From Bacteroidia bacterium (GTDB lineage Bacteria > Bacteroidota > Bacteroidia > B-17B0 > Aurantibacillaceae), in the NCBI GenBank assembly GCA_016787785.1, contig JAEUTO010000006.1:310001-374000 (forward strand): a stretch of DNA of 64,000 bases, in the 5' to 3' direction. The notes beneath the pieces were generated by a model, which worked only from the letters and a program-made list of their open reading frames with translations, ran no database searches and was not told the origin of the DNA. The position numbers and the translations under genes were made by a program. Numbering within the stretch: position 1 is the first letter of the stretch; every line of letters starts with the position of its first letter. Shown here piece by piece: positions 1 through 8,091 of this stretch.

Positions 1-48
1 AACATTAATAATTACAAAACTAACACCAATTAAAACGTTGAAGTTTGA

Positions 49-930
49 TTAATACCCAAACTTATTCAATCGGGTATCGTTACTGCGCCAGTCTTTATCT
101 ACTTTAACAAATAGTTCTAAGAATATTTGTTTTTTAAAGAAGGTCTCAAGGTCTTTACGGGCTTGAACACCAACACGCTTTAAAGCAGCGCCCTTGTCAC
201 CAATAATAATACCTTTCTGACTATCACGCTCCACTAAAATATCTACCTGTGTTTTAATGATCTTTTCTTCTTCTTTAAATGTGTTCACTACAACTTCTAC
301 GCTGTAAGGAATTTCTTTTTTATAATTCAATAAGATCTTTTCGCGGATAATTTCACTTACAAAAAAACGTTCCGACTTATCAGTAAATTCTTCTTTACTG
401 TAATAAGCGTTACCATCGGGAAGTTTTTCGATAATGCGCGCCATGATCTTATCGATATTGAATTTTTCGAGCGCAGAGATCGCAATGATCTCGGCTTGTG
501 GTAATTTTTCTCTCCATGCAACCAGCTTTTCTTCCAGTTGTTGTTGCGTAGCAATATCAATTTTGTTTATTAATAGTAGAATAGGGGTATCTGTTTTTTG
601 AAGTTTGGCCAGGTAAGATTCTTCCAATTGTATATCTTCAAAAACATCGGTTATTAAAAGAAAAACGTCAGCATCTGTAAAAGCAGTAATTACAAATTGC
701 ATCATTTTTTCCTGTAAACGGTAAAGCGGTTTAATAATGCCGGGTGTATCGCTAAAAACGATTTGGTAATCGTCGCCACTCACAATACCCATTATCCGGT
801 GGCGTGTAGTTTGGGCTTTAGAGGTAATAATACTCAAACGCTCTCCTACCAAGGCATTCATGAGTGTTGATTTGCCAACATTTGGACAGCCAATAATATT
901 TACGAAACCTGATTTATGTGCTTTTGTCAT
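49..930 (-). CDS. era: GTPase Era
   Basis: Ribosome-assembly GTPase that binds the 3' end of 16S rRNA during 30S maturation. The N-terminal G domain shows the P-loop GCPNVGKST (residues 14-22), the switch region TTRHR, the G3 motif DTPG and the G4 motif NKID. The C-terminal KH domain has the IIIGDKGAALKRVG signature around residue 240, which separates Era from other TrmE-Era-EngA family GTPases. At 293 residues it has the usual family length and looks complete, with an ATG start. It is transcribed away from the initiator tRNA; the 131-nt gap between them holds the tRNA promoter on the other strand. The identification is secure. Confidence 0.97.
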   Translation of the reverse strand: MTKAHKSGFVNIIGCPNVGKSTLMNALVGERLSIITSKAQTTRHRIMGIVSGDDYQIVFSDTPGIIKPLYRLQEKMMQFVITAFTDADVFLLITDVFEDIQLEESYLAKLQKTDTPILLLINKIDIATQQQLEEKLVAWREKLPQAEIIAISALEKFNIDKIMARIIEKLPDGNAYYSKEEFTDKSERFFVSEIIREKILLNYKKEIPYSVEVVVNTFKEEEKIIKTQVDILVERDSQKGIIIGDKGAALKRVGVQARKDLETFFKKQIFLELFVKVDKDWRSNDTRLNKFGY

Positions 931-986
931 TTAAAGCAAAATTAATCATTTAAACACCGTATTCTCGTAACAATGTTCATAAATAA

Positions 987-1018
987 TTTGCTTAACAACC
1001 AAACTAGTCGTATATTTG
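987..1018 (+). promoter_or_regulatory. Bacteroidota sigma-A promoter of the initiator tRNA
   Basis: TTTG at 987-990, a 20-nt spacer, then TATATTTG at 1011-1018. This is a full match to the Bacteroidota -33/-7 consensus. The tRNA begins 43 nt after the -7 box. Confidence 0.8.
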
Positions 1019-1061
1019 CACCCGAATTTACAGCACATTTACTCCAATTAATAAGATATAG

Positions 1062-1136
<75 letters not shown>

Positions 1137-1140
1137 AAGG

Positions 1141-1174
1141 AAACCCTTCAGCAAAGCTGAAGGGTTTTTTATTT
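1141..1174 (+). terminator. rho-independent terminator of the tRNA gene
   Basis: A perfect 12-bp stem (1141-1152 with 1156-1167, core CCCTTCAGC/GCTGAAGGG) with a 3-nt loop, followed by a T-rich tail. It starts 5 nt after the tRNA CCA end. Confidence 0.88.
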
Positions 1175-1257
1175 TACATCAAGCCACGAGCTTGCTTGCA
1201 AGGCTCAGCGAGCATTAGCGAGTTAATCCAAGCAAATGTTTTAATTAGCAAAAAAAA

Positions 1258-1818
1258 TCAATTCAACCAGATCCGGCCGAAAGTTTCGTATTTCTGTTTT
1301 GATCCCAGTTCTTTTCTTAAAATGGTAATACTATCACAAACAAAACAACCGTTGACGTAATAACTCCTAAGGTCTTTAATTCTTCTAAAATCTCTATTGG
1401 GGACCGAACGGGCTATAGTAAGATGAGGTTTGAAAGGATTTGGCTTAAACAAAAATTCGTTCAGTATCCTGTTATTGATCTCCTGCAACAAATCAGGATT
1501 CTTAAAATCAAGTACTATCGATTTTTTCTCGCCATGATCAAATACAACCAGGTCTTTTATTTCCACCATAAAACTTTTTACATTGCTCAATGCCTTCTTC
1601 ATTAATGGAAGGATCGTATCTTCTGAATTATAATTCTGAAGCTTAAATAACGAAATATGTGGCACAGAATAAAGATTCTCTTTGTTCAAGCCAATCTCAT
1701 TATGAAGTTTCAGTTTTTCGTTCTTTACTTTGGCACGTATATTAACGTCCGGAGACGCGAGAAAGAAATATTCATAAACTTTTTTTTCTTCCGTTGCGAA
1801 TAAATTAAGTTGATCCAT
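1258..1818 (-). CDS. 2H phosphoesterase, LigT / 2'-5' RNA ligase-like
   Basis: Small cytoplasmic protein of the 2H superfamily, which acts on 2',3'-cyclic or 2'-5' phosphodiester ends in RNA and nucleotides. The two catalytic H-x-[ST]-x tetrads are visible: HISL (about residue 54) and HLTI (about residue 132), roughly 78 residues apart as expected for this fold. Length is 186 residues, typical of the family. ATG start. A possible -7 box (TAAATTTG, minus strand, 1842-1849) lies 23 nt upstream. It sits alone between the tRNA terminator and the tail-tube gene. The actual substrate cannot be told from sequence. Confidence 0.82.
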   Translation of the reverse strand: MDQLNLFATEEKKVYEYFFLASPDVNIRAKVKNEKLKLHNEIGLNKENLYSVPHISLFKLQNYNSEDTILPLMKKALSNVKSFMVEIKDLVVFDHGEKKSIVLDFKNPDLLQEINNRILNEFLFKPNPFKPHLTIARSVPNRDFRRIKDLRSYYVNGCFVCDSITILRKELGSKQKYETFGRIWLN

Positions 1819-1953
1819 GATTTCTTGTTTTAGGTATAGATCAAATTTACTACAAATTAAAGTGTTATATTGCTACGATTTGTAGTATTTTTTATACGCT
1901 AAGTAGAACTGAAATACGAACATGTAAAAGGAATTTAATTTCTCAATTAATCG

Positions 1954-2319
1954 TTATTTTTTAACGCTCATTTCAGTACATGAAAGCTCAATTGCTTCAA
2001 GAGGAACATCTTTACATTTTAAACGTGCCGGCGAACTTTTTACAGATACGATGTGGGCACTTCTCAATGTCCACATTCTTATTGGGGTATCAAGGTCGTC
2101 CGTTAGTTTAATAAAAATGGTAATGGTTTTGGTAATAGCTTTAAGATCTTGTTCAACATTGGTCCACACGCTGTTATTAACATCCATCAAGCCTTTTTTA
2201 AGCACTATATTGCGCATGGAGATACAACTTTTTAATTCTAAGCCAATAGCTTCGCGAAAGGGATAGTTTTTCCCATTAATGCTCACTAAAAAATAAAATT
2301 TTGAAAAGATTTTTGACAT
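1954..2319 (-). CDS. orphan gp19-family tail-tube-like protein
   Basis: 121 residues that read along the gp19/Hcp-fold tail-tube family of contractile phage tails and extracellular injection systems. The N-terminal strand pattern FYFLVSINGK..F.E..GLELK, the middle motif NIVLKKGLMDVNNSVW (family form: NITLKRG..N..W) and the C-terminal block WTLRSAHIVSVKSS...AIEL (family form: W...NAWPVK......AIE.IEL) all appear in the right order. It is about 20 residues shorter than usual, because the loop between the first strands and the NIVLKKG motif is missing. No sheath, baseplate, spike or ATPase gene lies nearby. Function is unknown; it could be a relic or a domesticated tube protein. Confidence 0.72.
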   Translation of the reverse strand: MSKIFSKFYFLVSINGKNYPFREAIGLELKSCISMRNIVLKKGLMDVNNSVWTNVEQDLKAITKTITIFIKLTDDLDTPIRMWTLRSAHIVSVKSSPARLKCKDVPLEAIELSCTEMSVKK

Positions 2320-2466
2320 AGATTTTAAGTTCCGTTCACTAAATAGGCTTAAATATCAAATATTTTTTTTAACAAAACTAACAGAAATGGGGAAATCTCT
2401 GCCATATCTAAGAATGATATAAATAGGCATTAAAATTGAAGGTACTTATATAATAAATTGGGTATC

Positions 2467-2712
2467 ATGAAAAAAATAGTATTGCTACTAAGTGTTATGC
2501 TGAGCTGCCAGATTAGCCGGACACAAGATCCAATGAGAACACCAGGAACTCCGAAACTAACAACTTCGGGTACAGTAGATGGATCAAATGGTAAATATGT
2601 ATCGGAACATAAAGTTCGTAAAAGCAATTTTGTGAAACACCGTTTACATATTAAAAAAGCTAAAGGCCATGCTAATGAAAAGACAGGAAAGAAGTATGCA
2701 TCAACTAAATGA
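2467..2712 (+). CDS. small basic secreted protein
   Basis: 81 residues with a Sec signal peptide (MKKIVLLLSVMLSC, residues 1-14). A cysteine at residue 14 could be a lipidation site, although the lipobox is poor. The mature part is short, without hydrophobic segments, and lysine/arginine rich towards the C-terminus (KHRLHIKKAKGHANEKTGKK). I do not recognise a family. The ATG at 2467 is preferred over the TTG at 2458, since it places the basic KK directly before the hydrophobic core. It stands on its own, with a separate putative promoter before the next gene. Confidence 0.55.
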   Translation: MKKIVLLLSVMLSCQISRTQDPMRTPGTPKLTTSGTVDGSNGKYVSEHKVRKSNFVKHRLHIKKAKGHANEKTGKKYASTK

Positions 2713-2751
2713 TCTTGCATATTTTTTTTATTCGGTTTTAAAAAATTGTAT

Positions 2752-2759
2752 TATCTTTA
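2752..2759 (+). promoter_or_regulatory. -7 box six nt before an ATG (leaderless candidate)
   Basis: TATCTTTA lies six nt before the ATG at 2766, with a T-rich -33-like stretch (TTTT at 2726-2730) about 20 nt further upstream. If used, the transcript would start at or next to the start codon. Confidence 0.45.
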
Positions 2760-2765
2760 ATTTTA

Positions 2766-3116
2766 ATGGTTGAAACTGCTGAAAAAGTTGAAATAGAAGT
2801 AAAAACGCTGCAAAGCGAAGAGCGACAAACTATTGTGCATTGCAGTTGTGGCGAGGATTATGCGTACCGTGTTTGGCCGTCTACTTTTTTAATAGAGCAC
2901 GGTACCGGCCGGCGGGCAAAACTTATTACAGCCTACAATATTTCTTTTGCGCCGCAATGGACCATTAATGATGGCAGAGGCTTTACGTTGATCTTTGAAG
3001 GTTTAAGTAAAGGCTGTTCTAAATTTGATCTTAAGGAGATCATTCCGCAGGATGGAGGTTTTGAAGTACTTGGCATTCCGCGCAACAAGATGGATGTTTA
3101 TAATGTAAATTTCTAA
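2766..3116 (+). CDS. conserved hypothetical protein, 116 aa
   Basis: Soluble, no signal peptide or membrane segment. A C-S-C pair lies near residue 26 (HCSCGEDYAYRVWPST), followed by a stretch rich in aromatic and basic residues (FLIEHGTGRRAKLI) and an alternating strand-like pattern to the end. Only one further cysteine is present, so a classical zinc site is unlikely. I do not recognise the family. It starts the run 2766-4415 of three tightly packed plus-strand genes: the next gene begins 10 nt after its stop. A hypothetical with real coding character. Confidence 0.6.
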   Translation: MVETAEKVEIEVKTLQSEERQTIVHCSCGEDYAYRVWPSTFLIEHGTGRRAKLITAYNISFAPQWTINDGRGFTLIFEGLSKGCSKFDLKEIIPQDGGFEVLGIPRNKMDVYNVNF

Positions 3117-3126
3117 CATCGTTCCA

Positions 3127-3615
3127 ATGTCTCATCCAAAACCGAACTTTCAACGCATGCTTACACTTATTGATGAGGTGTTTGCAACGCGCAACGATCC
3201 CGGTCAAATACAGGTTAATCAAAAACAATTAAAAAAGTTGCAAAACATCCATCCCGCAACGTTATCTGAGCTAGAGAACGAAGGTGGGCCGATAATATGG
3301 ATATTGATAATTCCCACCACAAAAGATGTAATGAATGATTTTTTGCAACACAGGATCTCAGAAAAAGAACTTTTAGAAAAAACAAAAGTAGGAGATAGCT
3401 ATGACAGTATTTACTTATGCTCAGCCACAACGTTGCCCGAGTATAGGGGAAAAGGCGAAACAAAAAAACTTTGCCTTACAGCAATAAGATCTGTTTGTAA
3501 CACACATCCAATAAAAACGCTGTTTGTTTGGCCGTTTACTAAGGAAGGCGAACAACTTGCCGCGCAAGTGGCCAAAGAATGCGGCATGGAACTATTAAAA
3601 GTAAAGAATAGATGA
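3127..3615 (+). CDS. GNAT-like acetyltransferase domain protein
   Basis: 162 residues. The central strand YDSIYLCSATTLPEYRGKGETKKL (about residues 97-120) matches the GNAT motif A layout, where Q/RxxGxG/A binds the acetyl-CoA pyrophosphate; here the loop reads EYRGKGETKKL. The last third (KTLFVWPFTKEGEQLAAQVAKECGM) fits the GNAT strand-helix that ends in a residue shift to the C-terminus. Substrate unknown. The gene lies 10 nt after the previous stop and overlaps the hydrolase gene by 4 nt (ATGA), so the three are probably co-transcribed. Confidence 0.65.
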   Translation: MSHPKPNFQRMLTLIDEVFATRNDPGQIQVNQKQLKKLQNIHPATLSELENEGGPIIWILIIPTTKDVMNDFLQHRISEKELLEKTKVGDSYDSIYLCSATTLPEYRGKGETKKLCLTAIRSVCNTHPIKTLFVWPFTKEGEQLAAQVAKECGMELLKVKNR

Positions 3616-4415
3616 AAAGATTCTTTATAAATACATTAAAGACTTTAGTGATCATTTACGTTGGTGTTTGCGTGTTCTTATATTTTTACCAGGAGCATTT
3701 AATTTTTTTTCCGGAAAAATTGGCAAAAGAGTATAAATTTAAATTCGACCGAAACTTTGACGAATTAAATATTAAAACGGATGATAAAATTCTATTGAAT
3801 AGTTTGTTGTTTAAAGCAGATAGCTCAAAAGGATTGATTTTTTATTTACATGGTAATAGTGGATCTTTAAAAACCTGGGGCAGCATAGCAAAAAATTATA
3901 ACAATAAGCATTACGATTTTTTTATGTTGGATTACCGCGGCTATGGTAAAAGCGATGGTGAAATAAATAATGGTGAAGAAGAGCTATTTAAAGATATACA
4001 AATTGTTTACGATACGTTAAAGAAACGTTATAACGAAGATAGGATCATAATTCTTGGTTATTCAATAGGCACTGGTCCCGCCACCAAACTGGCTTCCACC
4101 AACAAACCCAAACATTTAATTTTGCAGGCGCCCTATTATAGTTTAACAGATATGATGATGCATGAATATCCGGGTGTACCTACTTTTATTTTAAACTATA
4201 AATTCCAAACCAATAAATATATACCTAACTGTAAATCACCCATTACTATTTTTCATGGCGATAAAGATGAGGTGATCTATTATAATTCTTCTGTAAAATT
4301 AAAGGCGCTGTGTAAACCAACAGATAAATTTATAACCTTACCAGGTAGAGGACATGGTGGTATCAATGATGATCCTATTTATATTACGGAAATTGATAAG
4401 ATCTTAAAAGAGTAG
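3612..4415 (+). CDS. membrane-anchored alpha/beta hydrolase
   Basis: 267 residues. An N-terminal hydrophobic helix (about residues 5-25) anchors it, followed by an alpha/beta hydrolase domain. The oxyanion-region motif LHGNSGS, the nucleophile elbow GYSIGTG (Ser in GxSxG), the acid in FHGDKDEV and the catalytic His in GRGHGG are all in order, so the triad is complete. It resembles the YqiA/BEM46-type 'alpha/beta hydrolase, Xaa-Pro family' proteins that face the periplasm. The start codon overlaps the stop of the GNAT-like gene. Substrate unknown. Confidence 0.85.
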   Translation: MKRFFINTLKTLVIIYVGVCVFLYFYQEHLIFFPEKLAKEYKFKFDRNFDELNIKTDDKILLNSLLFKADSSKGLIFYLHGNSGSLKTWGSIAKNYNNKHYDFFMLDYRGYGKSDGEINNGEEELFKDIQIVYDTLKKRYNEDRIIILGYSIGTGPATKLASTNKPKHLILQAPYYSLTDMMMHEYPGVPTFILNYKFQTNKYIPNCKSPITIFHGDKDEVIYYNSSVKLKALCKPTDKFITLPGRGHGGINDDPIYITEIDKILKE

Positions 4416-4427
4416 ACCTCTCTTAAA

Positions 4428-4458
4428 TTTCCTTAAGTGAAAAATTTCTGTATATTTA
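4428..4458 (+). promoter_or_regulatory. promoter with the -7 box three nt before the ATG
   Basis: TTTC at 4428-4431, a 19-nt spacer, and TATATTTA at 4451-4458; the ATG of the next gene is at 4462. Spacing and boxes fit the Bacteroidota consensus, so the RNA would begin on the start codon. Confidence 0.5.
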
Positions 4459-4461
4459 CTT

Positions 4462-5067
4462 ATGCAAAAAAATTGTGTTTTCACAAAGTGTATATTAGTA
4501 ATTGGTATATGCCTGGTATTGCCTGCCGCAATAAAAAGCCAAAACGAAAAAGAATTAACGCCGCAAGATTCGGTTAAAAAGAAAAAGGCAAAACGTTTAT
4601 TTGAATTAAGTTTGGGGCAAACGCTTTTATTTATTTCTGATAGTAAATTAGAGACTATAAAAGATAAGTCTGCCATAATTGTGCCAACAAGCGCTAAATT
4701 ATTTTTTGCAGAATTCAGACCGGTAAAAAAAATGAAGATACCGGTGTTCTTTAATTTACCTACCGAAACCAAACAATTTATTGTAGATGGTGAGTTGGTT
4801 AATGAACGTGCGTCTCCCACATTTGGCACCGGTTTACAGTTTAGAGTATTTAAATTTCCTTTAGGTGTAAAGTCCGCAGTTGAATTAGAAATGGGTCCGC
4901 TGGCTAGCTTTTTAGTAAGTGAAAAAGCAGTGTTACGTTTTGCGCCAGTAGGGGCGGGACGTGTGAGATTTATTAAGAATGAGGATTTTGTACTTTATTT
5001 TGGTGGCAGTTACTCTGCCGGTATAAATGCATTTGGTATATTATTTGGAATAGGTTATGTTTTTTAA
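4462..5067 (+). CDS. predicted outer-membrane beta-barrel protein
   Basis: 201 residues with a Sec signal (residues 1-27, ending near AIKSQ). The mature part alternates hydrophobic and polar residues, ends in ..GIGYVF with a terminal aromatic, and is rich in glycine and aromatic residues, as in small outer-membrane barrels. A lysine-rich spacer (KKKKAKRLFE) follows the signal. No specific family recognised. It is separated from the hydrolase gene by 46 nt that hold a good promoter, and it ends 29 nt from the stop of the convergent phosphatase gene. Confidence 0.6.
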   Translation: MQKNCVFTKCILVIGICLVLPAAIKSQNEKELTPQDSVKKKKAKRLFELSLGQTLLFISDSKLETIKDKSAIIVPTSAKLFFAEFRPVKKMKIPVFFNLPTETKQFIVDGELVNERASPTFGTGLQFRVFKFPLGVKSAVELEMGPLASFLVSEKAVLRFAPVGAGRVRFIKNEDFVLYFGGSYSAGINAFGILFGIGYVF

Positions 5068-5096
5068 TGAATAAAGAATTGTAACATTAAATTAGA

Positions 5097-7454
5097 TTAC
5101 ACTTTTACTCCAATTACTAAAACATCATCTACCTGATTAAATTCTCCTTTCCATTCGGTAAATGTTTTGTCTAATATTTTTTCCTGCTCGCTCATGGGTT
5201 TAGTGTAAATACTTGTAAACAGATCTCTTAATTGACGTTTCATAAATTTGCGGCCTTGTGCACCGCCAAACTGATCGGCAAACCCATCGCTAAAGATATA
5301 AAGCGCATCTCCTTTTTCTAATTTAATGGTATTATTCTTAAATGGTGCCACTGCGCCAGTTTCGCTTATACCAACAGGAAAGAGGTCGGCTTTGTGCTCA
5401 ATTAATTCTCCATTTCTAACAAGGTAAAGAGAATTGTGTGCTCCGGCATATTGTATAAAAGGCGTATTGTTTTCAAAATAAATAACTGCAATATCCATCC
5501 CATCTTTACTTTCAGAGTCTTTACGATTTTGATTGAGCGATTTAATGATCATATCACTTAACTCATCGAGCACCTGCGCTGGTGTAACATTTTCGTTCAG
5601 TGTTACTATCTCATTTAAGAAGGCATTACCTATCATACTCAAAAAGCCTGCAGGAACACCATGTCCTGTACAATCTGCCACAGCAAGGAAAATGCCTTTT
5701 TTGGTTTCTTTATAAAAATAAAAATCGCCGCTTACAATATCTTTTGGTTTTGATAGGATAAAAAAGTCATTAAGTTTTGCCGCTATTTCTTTTTTAGGAA
5801 CAAGAACCGCATCCTGTATAGTTCGTGCGTAAAGAATACTATCCATAATATCTTTATTTTTTCGAGCGATCATTTCGGCATTGGCTTTTCTTAAAGTAAT
5901 ATCGCGGCAAATGCCGGAATTGCGTACGAGGCTTCCATATTTATCAAAAATAGGGGATGATTTTTCGGCGATCCATTTTATTTTATCATCTACCAAAATT
6001 CGGTATTCGATATCGTAAGCTATTCCTGAATCCACTTTTGTGTTGGCGTCAACTACCAATTGAAGATCATCTTTATGAACGATAACCTTCGTGCTTTTTC
6101 CTTTGTAAAAGTAATCCGGCTTTAAACCAAAAATTTTTTCGCAATTAGGACTTATATATTCGTATTTTTTTCTAACGATATTATATAAATAGAAAACATC
6201 GTTAATGGTTTCTGTAATTTGTTTAAAGTTGCCTTCGCTTACTGCAAGCGTTTGGTAAGCCATTTCGATCTCTCTGTTTCGCAGGTCAAGCTCTTTTATA
6301 GCCTTTTGCTTTTGTTTATTTTCTTTAAAAATAAACAGTGCAAAAATAAAAACAAGAGCAAAACCAATTAAAAAGGCATTACGCAATGTGGTTTGGCGTT
6401 GCGCATCTGCTAATACTTTTTCTATTTCCGAATCTTTTAAAAGCAATTTTTGTTTTTCCAGTTCTTCTTCCAGATTATGTTTTATTTGCGAGAGATTGTT
6501 GTTGTATTTGGCGGCTCTAAAATTTATGGAGTCATTTAAATACCGCGACTCTTTAAAATACTCTGCCGATTTTTTAAAATCACCTAAATTATAATACACA
6601 TTTGCAATACCAATATTAATACTGTACATGATATCGAAATTGTTCTTTAATGTTTTGCCAAGGTCATAAGCCTTAAGCTGGTATTCTAAACCTCTTTTGT
6701 AGTCGTGCAGCCTAAATGCATAATCATTGCCAATAACATGTGCTAGTGAAACAATATTTTCTTTGCTTCCCGATTTTTCAGCGATCTCTAGACCTCTTAT
6801 CCTTAATAGAATGGTTTTATTATATAAGCCCATGAGATCATAAATACGCGAAGTTTCGTTCAACGAAGAAGCAATTTCGTCGTACGATCCTTTCCTTTCT
6901 CGTATGTTTAAACTTTCGAGGTAATATTTTAAAGCTCTGTCTTTTTTTTCTGAAGCACCTTCATAAATATTTCCAATCGCACTTAAAGCATATGAGGCCG
7001 CTATCTCATCGCCTGTTTCGCGGCATAGTTGCAAACTTTTTTTGTAATAATCTTCTGCCGTGTAGGGGTCATTTCCTCTATAAACAAATCCAATGTAACG
7101 GTAAGCAGAAATAAGCACCTTTTTATTGTTTATCGCTTCGCCGGCTTTTATCGCTTTTATTAAGTAGTCAAGCGCAAGATCTTGTTGACCACTAAAATAA
7201 TAATGCCTTCCAATGTCTAATAAAGACATAGCAATGCCGCGTTTATAACCAATTTTTTTAGCCAGTTCAAGAGCTTTGAAAGAAAAGTTTACTGAGTCGC
7301 TTGCAAGAGCGAGTTGGTGCAAGATCTCTATCTTTGTACTATCATCAACGTTGGTATTTAAAATTTTACCAAGTGAATCTATTTTGTTTTTTTGGGCAAA
7401 GACGCTTATCCCCAAAAAAAGCAGTAACAGAAAATATATGGAATATTTTTTCAC
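5097..7454 (-). CDS. TPR-PAS-PP2C (SpoIIE/RsbU-type) serine phosphatase, SiaA-like role
   Basis: 785 residues starting with GTG. Order of parts: signal sequence (1-20); a TPR superhelix of about six repeats (about 40-310, outside the membrane); a coiled segment; one membrane helix (about 357-375); a second coiled coil; a PAS domain (about 405-530, with IKWIAEKSSPIFDKYG and GICRDIT); and a SpoIIE-type PP2C domain (about 545-785). The metal ligands are in place: SGDFYF, VADCTGHGVPAG and IFSDGFADQFGG. It probably dephosphorylates a partner in response to a periplasmic or PAS-sensed signal. The SiaC-like gene lies 46 nt upstream in the same direction and is the likely substrate, as in the Pseudomonas SiaABCD pathway. 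Confidence 0.9.
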   Translation of the reverse strand: MKKYSIYFLLLLFLGISVFAQKNKIDSLGKILNTNVDDSTKIEILHQLALASDSVNFSFKALELAKKIGYKRGIAMSLLDIGRHYYFSGQQDLALDYLIKAIKAGEAINNKKVLISAYRYIGFVYRGNDPYTAEDYYKKSLQLCRETGDEIAASYALSAIGNIYEGASEKKDRALKYYLESLNIRERKGSYDEIASSLNETSRIYDLMGLYNKTILLRIRGLEIAEKSGSKENIVSLAHVIGNDYAFRLHDYKRGLEYQLKAYDLGKTLKNNFDIMYSINIGIANVYYNLGDFKKSAEYFKESRYLNDSINFRAAKYNNNLSQIKHNLEEELEKQKLLLKDSEIEKVLADAQRQTTLRNAFLIGFALVFIFALFIFKENKQKQKAIKELDLRNREIEMAYQTLAVSEGNFKQITETINDVFYLYNIVRKKYEYISPNCEKIFGLKPDYFYKGKSTKVIVHKDDLQLVVDANTKVDSGIAYDIEYRILVDDKIKWIAEKSSPIFDKYGSLVRNSGICRDITLRKANAEMIARKNKDIMDSILYARTIQDAVLVPKKEIAAKLNDFFILSKPKDIVSGDFYFYKETKKGIFLAVADCTGHGVPAGFLSMIGNAFLNEIVTLNENVTPAQVLDELSDMIIKSLNQNRKDSESKDGMDIAVIYFENNTPFIQYAGAHNSLYLVRNGELIEHKADLFPVGISETGAVAPFKNNTIKLEKGDALYIFSDGFADQFGGAQGRKFMKRQLRDLFTSIYTKPMSEQEKILDKTFTEWKGEFNQVDDVLVIGVKV

Positions 7455-7500
7455 GGTATATTTTACATAAATATAGCATAAAAAATTACTTTTTTAAAGG

Positions 7501-7875
7501 CTATTCGAGTTCTATTTTCTCGATAGGGTAATCGAGGGATTTGGCATAGCTGATAGAAGCGTCAATGCTGTCTTCATCGCCATCGTTGTAAAACCATTTT
7601 ATTACCAATGTTTTATCTTTTTCTAATACAGTTTTACACTTTTTTAAAAAATTGAAAAGTAGTTTATGGAAAACAGAATTATAATAATCTAAATAAAGTT
7701 CAATAACGGTATCTTTAGGGTTATTTGTATAATCATCCAACCAGGCACTAAGACTCTTATAAAAGACAGTAATGTCACTTGAATAGGCTCTCCCCGAAAT
7801 TTTTAATACTCCCGTTTCCGGATTAAAATCTATTCCTGGTGTTTCAAGAGTTTCTGCAATAATTAAACTATTCAT
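7501..7875 (-). CDS. SiaC family (DUF1987) regulatory phosphoprotein
   Basis: 124 residues, close to the family length. The N-terminal TPGIDFNPETGVLKISGRAY, the centre IELYLDYYNSVFHKLL and the WFYNDGDED segment (family form: WYYDEED) match SiaC-type STAS-like proteins. These are switched by phosphorylation on a Thr/Ser in the centre. Here the residue that aligns best with the Pseudomonas phosphosite Thr is Ser67 (in YYNS). The downstream PP2C protein is the expected phosphatase. No SiaB-like kinase or SiaD-like diguanylate cyclase is in the window, so the output partner is not visible. Confidence 0.82.
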   Translation of the reverse strand: MNSLIIAETLETPGIDFNPETGVLKISGRAYSSDITVFYKSLSAWLDDYTNNPKDTVIELYLDYYNSVFHKLLFNFLKKCKTVLEKDKTLVIKWFYNDGDEDSIDASISYAKSLDYPIEKIELE

Positions 7876-8091
7876 TCAGACAAAAATTTGATTGCTATCG
7901 GGTAAATGTAACGATTGTACTTATTCAAAAAAAAGTTGTTTTAAACAAAATGACAACATGTAAAGATATCGATTTTTTTCCTTGTTTTTAAGGGTGATAT
8001 ACTTAGAATTGGGGAAATTGATTTGCTTCGTGTTTTCCGGGGTTGTTTGGGGTCTTATTCTATCTTTATTTATTGCGCAAATATTCCGGCT

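Noticed and set aside
1188-1240. Second tRNA or a structured RNA after the terminator
   Set aside because: The stretch has small GC-rich palindromes (GAGC..GCTC) but no cloverleaf, T loop or CCA end.
1954-3116. Prophage or complete injection system around the tail-tube gene
   Set aside because: No integrase, sheath, baseplate, spike, portal or lysis genes are present, and neighbouring genes have ordinary chromosomal character. Only the single tube-like gene is supported.
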